DNA from: Ectocarpus siliculosus
Taxonomy: Eukaryota; Sar; Phaeophyceae; Ectocarpales; Ectocarpaceae
NCBI GenBank assembly: GCA_000310025.1
Contig: FN649734.1
Location: forward strand, 711,762 to 775,761
Direction: 5' to 3'
Length of the DNA stretch: 64,000 nucleotides
Part shown: positions 27,301-37,234 of the stretch, piece after piece
Layout: each line of letters begins with the position of its first letter
Position numbering within the stretch: the stretch's first letter is position 1
Position numbers and translations under genes: made by a program
Notes under the pieces: generated by a model
What the model was told of the DNA's origin: nothing
Databases searched by the model: none
Seen by the model: the letters and a program-made list of their open reading frames with translations, nothing else

Positions 27301-30300
27301 CGCATGGAAAAGTTCTACGGTTGCTTTCCTCTGTCACGTATCTCGCACAGAAATTGCTTGGTTGGTTGCTGCTGTTGGCTTTTTCGTCTGTTCTTGTGCG
27401 GTAGCACGTTCGTCGCGGTACCCAAGGCAGGAAGTAGTTCGATTTATGGCACGTAGGATACCACCCTCCCTGGACCAACTTTTCACTTCTCCACGAAGAG
27501 GGTGCCAAGTGCCAATTTCGAGTTATACGTTTCCGGCAAGCTCTCGACACGACGGTTTCAACGCCACCGTTTTGGGCAGCGCCGCCGTTTCCGCGGCAGA
27601 GAAATCGAACTTCAAAAATCAGTCCATTGGGTGTGGTATCTTTTTGCTACCCAAGGCATCAAGACGGCAAGGAGTGCGCAAAGATATCGCCTCTTTCTCG
27701 CTCCTTCCTCCTGTTTGTTCCGTTTTTTTAGATAATAAGAAGTGGCGTCGTTTTTCTCGCTCTGGTGTCATGTGTTGACCGGGGCGCGCTCTTCGTTTTG
27801 CCATCCCCCCCTTTTTGTTGTTCCATTTTTTTTTTTTCGCACTTTTCGCTCTGTGTTTGCAGTAGCGATGGAGGCGTCTCCGAGGGGGGGGCTGGCGGGG
27901 AGCGTTGCTCTTCGGCGGGGCGGTACCTGATACTGGACCGTTCCGGGAACGTGGAAGCGGTTCTTCCGTCCCAGGTACAGTACGGTAGCATTGGCGGTGC
28001 GGCAGTAGCGGTCCGTGTATGAGGCCGCACATATGTTGGTTCGTTTCATCCTGCTGATGAGGCAGATGTGGTTAAGGTGCGTTTTCAGTCCTCGACTCTT
28101 GCAATTGTATCGGCCACCCCCTTTCGTTTTTTTTTTCTGCAGATTAGGCAGACTTAGTACTGGTTGTCACAAACCTACGTTCCACCCTGTTTCGTTTTTT
28201 CGCGTCAAGATGAGGCAGATATCAGAGCCGTTTTTTGTCCTTACCTCTGTCAATCCTACCTGCCACCCCGTCATTTTTCTCTTGTGCACATGAGGTACAT
28301 GTAAGAGCGATTTGTAGTCCCTAGCTGTGGCAATCGTTTGCCAGCCACCCCCTTCCATTTTTTTCCGTGCAGATGAGGAAGATCTAGGAGGTTTGCACAG
28401 TCTCTAACTCTAGCAATTCCACCTGCCACCCCCGTATGTATTTTTCCAACAGATGAGGCAGATGTTGTTAGTTCTCAACTCTGGCAATCCTACCTGCCAC
28501 CCCCTGTCGCGATTTTCTCCTGCAGATGAGGCAGATCGACTGCGGGCACGAGGCGGGAATCAGCGCGACACTGGCCGCAGAACTAGCCACCATGGTCTCT
28601 CCCAGGTCGGCATGGTCCTGTTCCACCAACAAAGAAGAATCGCAAGGGCAAGCTCAAGCCGCAGCGCCGCCGGCTAGGGCAGGATTGGTGGCTGTTTTGG
28701 AGGACCGCTTCCCCCGAGAGCCTCCGGGTACGTGTGTACCCCCCCCCCCCGCCTGCCCTTGCCCCCTTGTTGCCGAGTGGGCATGTTTTTATGTTTTTGA
28801 AGAGGTGCCAATCAATTTACAGTCGTACCCACCCCTTTTGCCTGCCCAAGGCTATGACACCGGGCCTGTTTATTTCTACACGAGTTTCCATGTCTCATGC
28901 CATCTCGGCCCCTCGTCCACGCGCCGTGCCGAGCAGCATTGGCAGAGGAGGGTTTGCCTGCGAACGGCCAGGCGATCTCCCTGATTCCGTCCGAGGAGGA
29001 GACGAAGGGGTGGGACGCAAGCGCGCTCGTCAACGCCGGGTTGTGCATTTTGGAGGATGAGGAGGGGACAGCTACCCGTGTCCCCGGCCACATCCAGAGA
29101 CAGCTCTCGGTGAGCAACAAAAATAATGCAGTCGTTTAGTGCAGGTTGAATAGTGCCAGGTGCCCGGTGTGGTGCCGGTAAAATCTCTGGACACAGGCGG
29201 AGCTCTTAATGGTGCCAGACCGGCACTATTGAGAGCTTGCCCGGAATAGTGCCGGTTGGGCGCCGTTGTAACCCCCAATAGTGCCGCTTCACCCTCGCGC
29301 GCACACACACACGAGCACACGAGCCGGTTAGCGCGGTCGATGGTAATAAATACGCACACACACAAACACACACGACGAAACAGCCTTGCTTCACCTGAAG
29401 GCTTATGATACCAACAGGATTCGGAGACGGTTTACCTTCGAGCTGGCTCGTTCTCGTGATGTTTTCAAACGTCATGGACTTCTGATCGATAGTATTTCCA
29501 CCACGGCTTTTAGTAGCTACAGTGCAGATAGGACGATGATGATGGCAATGGGGAATTCATTTGGTAGATGAAGGAGGAGGAGATGGAACGGGAGGATAAG
29601 AGAACGACCAAGACAGCAATTGAGGAGGGAATCATGGGCGTGGAACAGAGCGAGAGCTTCGAGCCAGATGACCTTCCCCACAACAAACGGTGCAGGGCTA
29701 GAGAAGAACTGCCGAGAAAAAGCTGTAAAATAATGACGATGAGAGTGATGGTAGTGAAAGCAAGGAGGATGATGATGAAAGCACTCCAAAACGAACTCGA
29801 GTGCAAGGTAGCAGCCTTGGTAGACACGTGCAGTGTTCTTCTGTTGCTACCGTTTCTGTCTTTAATCCGGGGAATATCTTGGCCTCCCCCATGCCGCCAC
29901 CTCACGGGGTCCCAGTTAAAGTCATTTAGAAGTGTTTTGTGTTGTGAACCGCACTGAGACTGACTTCTTTTCATTGGTCAGCCTGTGAACGCGGTCGATG
30001 CTGGTTGAAAACACACACACACACACAACCAGGTAGAAGACAGACTCCACACAGAGAAGTAGGGTACACGTGCTGCTGCAGAACCGAAAAGCTCTGTACG
30101 AACTGGAGGTTTTCAAGCAGTTTTTGACGTCACCGATTAATTGGGTGCATGACTCGTGTCTTCCTTTCGCCGTCGACTAGTGCTCGTGAGGTAATACAGC
30201 TTGTAGCCCGAAATGCAACTAGTAATATTGTCAACAAACTCTTGTGGGTTCGACAGGTTGGAGAAAGTCTACCCACACCCACGTTGGAACTTCACGAAAT

Positions 30301-33300
30301 ATGTCGATCCATTTCGTACTCTGTTGGCCCCGCAAGCATGAGCGCCACACCATAAATCAAACACGTCCTCAGTAGTGCCAGACCGGCACTAATGAGGGAT
30401 TGGGCAGCCCTCAACAGGGCCGTTTTGGCACATTTCGCAGTAGTGCCGGGTGCCCGGTTTGGTGCCGGTGCAACGTTCCGTGCACGCACTGGCACTATAC
30501 AGATCCCTCGACTGTATCCGTTTGAAACGAAAGTTAAGGCTTGGGACAAGACAGGTTAAAGCAGGCGTGTGCCTGCCAGAAACAGCTCTGGGAGAGGCAA
30601 ATACCACAATGTCCGTTCGAAAAGTCAGATTGGGATTTGGGACAAATAAAAAAAAAGAGTACAGCAAGTCGTGCGGTTGGATACTCCATGTTTCCTAGCT
30701 GCAGTGGAGAGGTGGGTCGGGACTGTAGGGAGAATCGGTGGTGAGCTGATGGGATCACCGGCTTGAGGCGAGGAGTGATTCCGTACGGCGGGCAACGGGG
30801 TGACAGCGGGGGAGTTACGCTCAGAGGTAGATAGATCCGGGGCAAGAAGTTTGGTTCATTGGAATTGCTGGCGTTACGGTGCATGCTCCTGTGGGACGAC
30901 CGGATCTTGCAGTTTATATGCAGAAGCGGAATGCTAGATGAAGTAGCTTCTGCGGTAGCTTTTTGCTCGATGTTTCAGGCGAAAGTCTTCCAGAATCCGG
31001 CCATCATCTGTCGTCCATATTGTTCCGAGGAAGTGGTAACATCGATCGGTGCCTGTCACCTTTCCGTGTGCTGGATTCAATGCTGCTGCTGCTGCTGCTG
31101 CTGCTACGGCCGTTGCTGCTGCCGATCCATTTCCTTGGCGTTGTTGTGGCTTGCTTGGCGGTCATCCTATCCGAATATCGTTTTGGGTGCCCCCTACACC
31201 ACTTGCCAGTCATGCACCACGCCAGGTTATGAATCGTACCCCCACGTAGCTGCGGGGTACCCTAGTTTCCCCGTGCGTTCGCGCTGATCCTGCGATACGG
31301 AACGCGTTCTTGCTGCCTCGAACGCTTTGACGGCGGTGACTCCGCCAGGTGATGAGTCGTGTGGCGGAGCAGATGGAGAACCACCCGGTGCATCAGGTGG
31401 AGGACCCAGAGTCCGTGGCCAGACTCAGCAAGGAGATCATATCTTTGGAGGAGCAGGTGCGTTTTTAATTTCGGCATGCCGTCGGTCGATGGCCTTACGT
31501 GCAGCCGTGATTTTTCTTCGCGTTTGCGTATTTTTTTTCTTTTTTTCTTTGTGTTATGTTTTTTTCGGCAAGCTCTCGATGCTGGCTCGCGTGCTCGTGT
31601 ATTCGTAAGCAGGGACCACGCGAACAGGAATTTTTCTGCCCAGGTTGGTTCAGGTCGTTGTCGGTGTCACAGCTGACGGATGCTATCGCTAGGGGAGTTG
31701 CTGCCAAGACTATGCAATCGGGCGGTCGTGCACGATATGGGGCGTGCTCGCCGGTGGATAATTTTGAACAATTTCTCAGGAGAGTAGCGAAGTGTGCCCT
31801 CCCTTCCCTCCACCAACAAGGAGGAGCCGATGTGAGCCCATGTTGAAGCCCATCTGCAGAAACCGCTCGGGCGCCCCCCCCTTGAACGTTTACGCTTCCC
31901 GCCCATGATTTCCTTGCCCCCCACGATTCCCCCTACACATTAACCCCGGAACCCCGGACACATGCGCGCTTCCGGCATGCGTACGCCGTTTATTTCCGGT
32001 GTTTCTGTTGCGGGTAGGTCCGGCAGGGGTGGAAGACGGAGCAGAAGCTCAAGCAGCCCGCCTGGGACGAGTTCCTCGCCGTGTGCCGGGTCCTGAAGAG
32101 ATACGACGCGCTCAAGGACGCAGAAGTATCAACGGTGCGCGTAACGGAGGGGGGCATTCGTTTGCGACAACATCACCAGGGATTAGGCACAGGGTTAGGA
32201 ATCGTCATCCCTTATTGGTTGCTACATGTAACCGTCGAATTTGTTTTTCTTTCTCTGAATATGACAAAACGGATCCATCTCTATCTACAGAAAGGAGTCT
32301 ATGGTAAATTGGCCATCAATTCATAGCCTCAGCGAAAGCTTCCTATATGTCTACCGTTTCCCGAGCAGCATACAGCGTTATGTATCTGCCCCTGTGGGTA
32401 ACAGGCTCAACAAGACAGTTTGGTAGACCGCTGTGTATCTCTCTGTACGTTTTGCTGGGAAGGTGTAGAAGGAAGGCGTTGGGATGGTGTGTGTTTTCCC
32501 GGCGGCTTGAGTCGCTGTCACGGTGCGGTGTCATTTCTGTCGATTCAGGACGCGTCAGGGTCAGAGGACGGCGCCGCGGCTTCCGGTGCAGCAGCAGAGA
32601 GCGGCGGCGACAAGAAGGCGGACAGCAAGAGGGGGAAGAAAAAGTGGGGCGAACCGAAGCCCACCGCCTTCGGGAGGATGGTGGGCTCGATCAACGCCGA
32701 GAACGAGCTGTGGATGGCGCTCGTGCTAACGAGGTAGGCCACGAAGTATCAAGAGTAACTCATGCATTTTTTAAGGCATATGTGACCGGAAAATATGCCT
32801 GTCAAAACACGAATGGAGGTGGGATGTCATCGTGGTTGATTTGTCTGTTTTGCAGCAGCTACTTCGCTTGACGCTTGAACGGGTATCTAGGAGGTTGGGG
32901 GGGTTGTCGCCACAAGGACTGGCCGACGTCCGATCCGGGACGATGTGTGTTGACTCCCCTCACGAAACCCTGGGAGAGAGCCCCTCGGGAGGGATGGCGT
33001 CTGTTGGCAAGGACGCTGTGGAACACGCACTGATGCCTCCCTCGCTACGTGAAACTCGAAAACCTGTATTGGATCCAATAGTGCCAAGGGATTTGGCCTG
33101 CCTTGTTGCGGGCACCCGGTGCTCTTGACGGGATTTTACGGACTTTTACAGGTCGACCGTGGCACTTCTGTGTGCCTTATTTGCGGCGACCATGAATGGT
33201 GGCCGAGTCGGATCACTTGACAGGGGCGGAGAACCGCATCCATTCAAAACCGGAGATGATCGTCCCACGTAGCGTGGAAGTGGGAAGTGGTAGCACGCCC

Positions 33301-36300
33301 ATCGGGAAGCAACGCGGTACATCTATGACTGTCTCTGAAGTGGCGCGACCAGAAAAAGAAAATTAGTCCGAAAGCTTCATCCGTCTGCAAGGGTGGAGAG
33401 GAACGATGTCGAACACCGTTGGCAGGATGCACCTCACCCGTTCAAACGAATCGTTGAACGCATCACGTCGCTGCCCGCTTTGGCGAAAAGGCGTTTCAGC
33501 ATTGCCCAGCCAATGGCACCACGAAAGGCGTGCTCCGCCCCGGCACGGCAAGGCCAGTGGTCTCATGACTACGGCTTGCATGACCGTGAGTATGCATCCT
33601 CGGCGAGACACTTACTTGAAGTTTTCTTCCCTCGTATCATGTCTCGTTCTGCTCCCGGTAGGAAGAGCATCCTCCAGCTTGGGTACACCGAGCTCGCGTC
33701 GCTGATGCCGGCCATCCTCAACGAGTACACCAGGCCCGATCTCTTCACCCTCTACGGGCCGTCGGAGGTGAGTGAGCCGAGCCGGCTGGCACTTCCTGTT
33801 TTGTGAGCTGCCTTTCTGCGTGGTGTTGGTTTCATGCTCCTAGTCTATGGTCAATGTCTTCGTTGAATTTTGATCCTCGGGATTTCCACCGGCGATTGGT
33901 GTTTTCTTCTGATTCACTTTCGTGCTGGCGGTTTTAGAATATGTACGTACAACACAGAAAGACTATTGCGATGTGAAGTCTTGACGTGTGGGTGCTTGTA
34001 GTTGTCCGGGAAGCCATGTTCCAGCGCATTGTTCCGCAGGTGTTGCGGCAGTGGCGATGCTTACAGCAACAAACATACGCCGATGACCGCGGCCGGAGAG
34101 AGCATCGGTCGAACGAGCAATGATAATCAGCGTCAAGAGCTCCAATCTGCCGGTACCAGCACGGACGGCTGTGTTTTGATGGCCCATCACTCCCTCCCAT
34201 GAAAATTTCAGTTTGTTGTACCTTACTATCGCTCTCACGACGATTCAGTCAGTCTCTTCGCAATCGTTTTGCGGTTTCTCTTGCTGGACATGGTTTCCTG
34301 TTGAGTTCATTTTTCGATCGGCTTTTCCACAACGTCTTGCTCTTTGTCGTTGGCGGCGTGTTTCCCCGTGTGTCAAGTTGGTGTTGTTTGTTTCAATCCA
34401 TTTTCCTGGCGTTGTTTCCGTGTTTCCCAGGGTGTGTCGGCATTCCTCGAAGAGCTCGCCCCCGTCGCGTCGGAGCTTTCGGAGATCCAGATGCTGGAAC
34501 AGGTGAGAGCCCTCAAAACTAGCCAGCCCAACACTTTCCCCAGTAGTGATGCCACCCGCGTGTTGGAGCGGCTTCATTTCAGCCTTGCGAAACACTGCCA
34601 CGAGGTACCCCGCCCACCGTCCATTTTCGATGTACTTGAAGCAGCGCAGTGTTTTGCCCCTTTTCTGGCATGCAGCAACGCGACAGGCCGCGTAGCGACC
34701 CGGCTAGATTCATGGGGACATCCAACCTCGAGGTTCTCTCCTCCCGAAACAACTCCTGTCTTTGGCCAAACGTAACCGCTGTAAACCTGCACGGTTTTAA
34801 ACCTTTCACAGGTGGAGCAGCCCGTTCGATTAGACGGCAAGCTGTGCGGGCTTGTGGAGGGCTGGGCCAACGGGTGTGACTGGAGCGAGCTCGTCGCGAG
34901 CACGTCGTTAGACCAGGGCGACCTCTGTCGAATACTGAGAAGAGCCATGGAGATGCTCCGACAGATCCCCGTCCTGGTGAGGATAGAGGCTGCAAGCTCT
35001 TGGCCCCCATTATCCCTGTTGTGGTTGTTGTTGTTGTTGCTGTTGTTGTTGTAGAAGTCGCAATCATGATACACTGGTTCACGCCTTGTACGTAGTCCGT
35101 ATGGTCATTGGAGGCACGTTCCCGATTGTTCATCCGGCAAATTTTACGTACAATTCGGCGCGCGTATGAAAACAGTCTTGCCGTCCCAGTAAGTCGCGCG
35201 CGAGTAGTTCCAAGCTTTCCAAAGCGTCCATCGCTGTTCGGCTGGTTGTACCCGACCCGTACCCGCATTTAGCGTTCGAACAGCGCCGTACCAGGTACCT
35301 GGACTATTTGCCGGGACTGAGAATATATATTTTCCCGGTCAACTCGTCGATTATCGGTATGGGATTCCGTACCAAGGTGTCCAAAGTGTTTGACATGGCT
35401 TTCGCCTGGTGTGTATGCCCCAAGTTGCACTTAGTGCGTACTGCTTGGCGAGCACAGCCTTTGATATCGAATGTCCCTTAAAAATTTGTCTCGTTTTCAT
35501 TTCTATAAGTCGACTCAGTTCAAGCACAATCCTTGTCGGATGTGTCGAGCAATAAACACCGTTCACCGAGGCCTTCCATCTGGCATAAGCCCTCCTGCGT
35601 GAAGCACTGCATTCTCGACACTCTACACATTTTAGGACGCCCGTACCTACTGCCAACATGTTACCCGCGGCAGGGGTATTCATTCAGCCGGAACCTATGT
35701 GCTTCCCCCAAAGACTTTCATAGTGGCTGAATCGGGAAGCATCGTGTCTAATAATGTCTTTCAACTGTCAATTTTCCTTGGGTGCTCGTTTCCAACATTT
35801 TCGCAAACAATGTCCTCTGTGCGTACCCCCCCCATATTCCGTGTTTGGATCGCCATGTCTCTCTTCGTGCCGTTGATTCCGCCGCACCATGTGTCTCTTC
35901 GTGTGGTTGATTGTGCCGCAGCCCGGGCTTCCGGCGGTGCTCAAGGACCGCGCGAGGCTGGCGGCTGACTCTCTCGACCGCTTCCCCGTGTCCGACGACA
36001 CGTCATACCTACTCAGGGCTAGCACCACCGAGGTGAACAATTTTTTCGCAGCGCAACCGGTGCTTTGTTGGTCGCTGTTGCCGGAGTGAGGGGATTTGAT
36101 TGGTTGGCTTGTGGTGTGTGAGTGGTTGGCTTTGTTCTCGGACGCCTTGTGGGTTTGTTTTGGTGTCCTGGGAGGCTTTTAGCCCGAATTCGTCCCTTGT
36201 TTCGATTCTGCGTGCCCTAGCTTGACGAAGTATTTCTACTCCCGCGGAACAAGTTTACACGAGGGCGGCTAGAGTTGGCGGCTATTGCAATATAAATATT

Positions 36301-37234
36301 TTGCAGGAGAATGAATAAGTTTGGCGTTCTGACCCGCTGTTTTGGGGGCCTTGGTCGGGAAATGTAGGGGATCGGTGCTGTGTCAAGCTTATTTTTTTTC
36401 TGTTTGTGAAATCTCGGCCGATTCACTCTGTGCCTCCTCAAGGGACATGAGCGCGATCGAGGAGAGGTATGTGGTCCACTCGATAAGCTACGCGGTATAG
36501 TCGACGCTTGGCAAGTTTTCGCATTTCTTTTTTTTTTTTTCTGTTTCGTTCTCTTCCTTAGTGAATTACCGTTTGAAGACCTCTAATGTTGAGGGCTATC
36601 GATCTTTTTCCGGCCCCCCAAAATGTTTTGTTCGACAGCTTCTCACCGCACCCTTCTGGCCATACATCTATTCACCGAGACCACGTTTCTTGTCGTTGCT
36701 CTGGATGGGCACACGCCAGACCGAGCGAACTACGGTGACCTCTATTCAGTGTGCTCACGGCCAACTGAAAAACGAAGACTGCACGCTAGTCGACCGATGA
36801 CCACACGTAAAAATACGCCTACTATCGCACGTTCATGCTTCGTATGTGCGGATGTGGTGTAACGGTTCACTACTGTAGGTGTGTTTTTCAGAGTATGTCC
36901 TCCGGTTCAGCAATCTACCTCTAGGCCTCTGCTCCGTCTCCTCTTTTGTCGGGATGTCAGGCGTTTTTATTGATATGGTCGAACATGCCGTCACCCGAAG
37001 CGACGCCCGCTCCCCCCCACCCCCACCCCCTTTTTCGGCGAGAAGGTGGGCGAGGAAGACGGAGACGTCGTAGGAGACGAGGACGAAGAAGAGCTTGTGC
37101 TGATGTCGGGGGCGGCGGCTGACGATGGTGACGTCATCGTGTCTGATGGAAGGAACATGGAGGACTTCCTGGACGAGGATGAGATCGCGGCTTGGGAGGC
37201 CGGCGGGGAGGCGGCGACAACACTGGAAGCATGA
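7905..37234 (+). CDS. Ski2-like DExH RNA helicase, ISE2-like, about 35 exons
   Basis: ATP-dependent RNA helicase of about 1,700 residues. Core exons: 14530-14702, 15366-15489, 15719-15847, 16993-17147, 18254-18371, 18944-19023, 19260-19415, 19734-19887, 21142-21231, 21739-21828, 22931-22991, 23439-23497, 24134-24270, 25087-25209, 25811-25928, 26252-26323, 26581-26652, 26949-27097, 27863-27974, 28526-28727, 28946-29109, 31349-31456, 32018-32134, 32549-32733, 33662-33767, 34431-34502, 34812-34976, 35922-36032, 37046-37234. Motifs in order: APTGSGKT (I), [11 protein letters not shown] (Ia), GLLTGD (Ib), DEFH (II), SAT (III), [10 protein letters not shown] (IV), [14 protein letters not shown] (V), QMGGRAGRRG (VI). 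A DSHCT-type C-terminus follows, with [13 protein letters not shown] and [11 protein letters not shown], ending in an acidic tail. Upstream exons 7905-8279, 9416-9733, 11453-11921, 12534-12709, 13174-13268 and 13971-14055 agree in phase and are acidic, with repeated LL-containing short helices. The 7905 start gives a hydrophobic then Ser/Thr/Arg/Ala-rich leader, compatible with the bipartite plastid presequences of stramenopiles. Plant ISE2 is a plastid RNA helicase; plastid location here is inference. Core very secure, first exon tentative. Confidence 0.88.
9997..11052. mobile_element. Possible piggyBac-like non-autonomous element with TTAA ends
   Basis: Inverted ends TTAACCCTTACGTAACT (9997-10013) and, on the opposite strand, TTAACCCTTACGTGACT (11052-11036) differ at one base and bound about 1,056 bp inside the intron 9734-11452. 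A TTAA target followed by a CCC-starting inverted repeat is the piggyBac pattern. A third copy of the end, matching the right end over 18 bases, stands alone at 6255-6272 in the exchanger intron. No transposase is visible inside. Similarity beyond the first 17 bases of the ends is poor. Confidence 0.4.
12650..12700 (+). repeat. In-frame (GACGAT)n repeat encoding 17 aspartates
   Basis: A perfect GAC/GAT alternation inside helicase exon 12534-12709 encodes an uninterrupted run of 17 Asp, preceded by a basic RGRGRGKRG segment. The hexanucleotide purity suggests slippage-driven length variation within an unstructured N-terminal region. Confidence 0.95.
16130..16290 (+). mobile_element. Dispersed GT-microsatellite-linked repeat, copy 1
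   Basis: A (GT)n tract followed by a unique-looking module containing catcgaccgcgctaaccggc and ccaatgaaaagacgtcagtc, ending near aacacttcta. The module recurs on the minus strand at 29945-30035 and partly at 29305-29375. All copies are intronic in the helicase gene. The structure suggests a short dispersed element carrying a GT tail; no terminal repeats or coding capacity were seen. Confidence 0.6.
18480..18645. repeat. Degenerate ACAACG microsatellite and duplicated flank in helicase intron
   Basis: An (ACAACAACG)-type tract lies between repeated short modules of the form cgtcg(t/c)acctctggtg, seen about three times across the stretch. It lies in the intron between exons 18254-18371 and 18944-19023. 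It is low-complexity DNA with no coding signal. Confidence 0.6.
19452..19563 (+). repeat. Tandem ~38-bp repeat with splice-acceptor-like ends
   Basis: Three tandem units, each with ccaccacag followed by a variable tail and ccactttctct, lie in the helicase intron 19416-19733. Each unit carries a pyrimidine run and a CAG that resembles a 3' splice site, although the genuine acceptor used by the protein-consistent model is at 19733/19734. Confidence 0.65.
21440..22620. other. Assembly gap flanked by a degraded duplicate (probable artefact)
   Basis: Bases 21440-21977 and 22078-22620 are two versions of the same sequence around a 100-N gap (21978-22077). Both run from a poly-C tract, through the ggcaggcgc region and helicase exon 21739-21828, to a poly-G/GA-rich end. 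The right copy differs mainly by smearing into homopolymers (ggg, ttt, ccc), which looks like low-quality read ends rather than biological divergence. The exon copy near 22376-22490 is therefore not annotated as coding. Confidence 0.85.
22618..22730. repeat. GA-rich simple repeat (GACAGAGA-like)
   Basis: About 110 bp of purine repeat built from gacagaga, with no coding signal, directly follows the degraded duplicate. A short gagagacacacacagacag tract precedes the gap near 21930-21950, so this repeat probably caused the assembly break. Confidence 0.85.
24379..24586. mobile_element. MITE family, copy A (208 bp, long terminal inverted repeats)
   Basis: Both ends read inward ACCGTATACGACGCAAGATA, and the inverted similarity continues for about 54 bp through a CACCCCCTGGACC block and aAAGCTCGATT with a few mismatches. 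The ~100-bp centre contains an aaaacggcggcgttga core. It lies in helicase intron 24271-25086. Two diverged relatives are at 27447-27650 and 49092-49306. No coding capacity, so a non-autonomous DNA transposon is the best explanation. No convincing target-site duplication was seen for this copy. Confidence 0.8.
27447..27650. mobile_element. MITE family, copy C
   Basis: Diverged copy in helicase intron 27098-27862. The left arm has ggataccaccctccctggac and the right arm, inverted, agataccacacccaatggac. The centre has caacgccaccgttttgggc, the reverse complement of the copy A core. An 11-bp direct repeat, tacccaaggca, lies just outside both ends (near 27419 and 27647) and may be the target-site duplication. 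Confidence 0.65.
28057..28536 (+). repeat. Tandem duplication of a 3' splice junction, seven copies
   Basis: The junction motif atgaggcagat or a close variant occurs at 28057, 28143, 28210, 28290, 28373, 28453 and 28526, 67-86 bp apart. Each is preceded by a pyrimidine run ending in ctgcag-like sequence and a tgccaccccc block. Only the last copy is followed by a long open exon (28526-28727) that fits the helicase reading frame. The array therefore consists of repeated copies of the intron end plus the first bases of the exon. Confidence 0.85.
29305..29375 (-). mobile_element. Dispersed GT-microsatellite-linked repeat, copy 2 (partial)
   Basis: On the minus strand this reads a GT-rich tract, then tattta, then catcgaccgcgctaaccggc, matching the left half of the copy at 16130-16290. 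The right half is missing or replaced by further CA repeat. Confidence 0.5.
29945..30035 (-). mobile_element. Dispersed GT-microsatellite-linked repeat, copy 3
   Basis: The minus strand reads a (GT)n tract, then agcatcgaccgcg, caggctgaccaatgaaaag, gtcagtct and gtgcggtt, and ends aacacttcta. The order and spacing are as in the copy at 16130-16290, with a modest number of substitutions. Lies in helicase intron 29110-31348. Confidence 0.6.

Larger units (their letters stand above)
29152..30500. repeat. GTGCC-rich interspersed repeat fragments in helicase intron
   Basis: The 2.2-kb intron 29110-31348 contains two related patches, 29152-29290 and 30368-30500. Both have gtgccagaccggcacta and a gtgcccggt-tggtgccggt block, but in swapped order. 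The short inverted unit AGTGCC...GGCACT recurs inside them, with a further trace near 33080. They may be remnants of one non-autonomous element. Ends and target duplications are not clear. Confidence 0.4.

Noticed and set aside
28057-28536. CRISPR-like array
   Set aside because: Repeats are degenerate, spacing varies, the context is a spliced nuclear gene, and the repeat is a splice junction.
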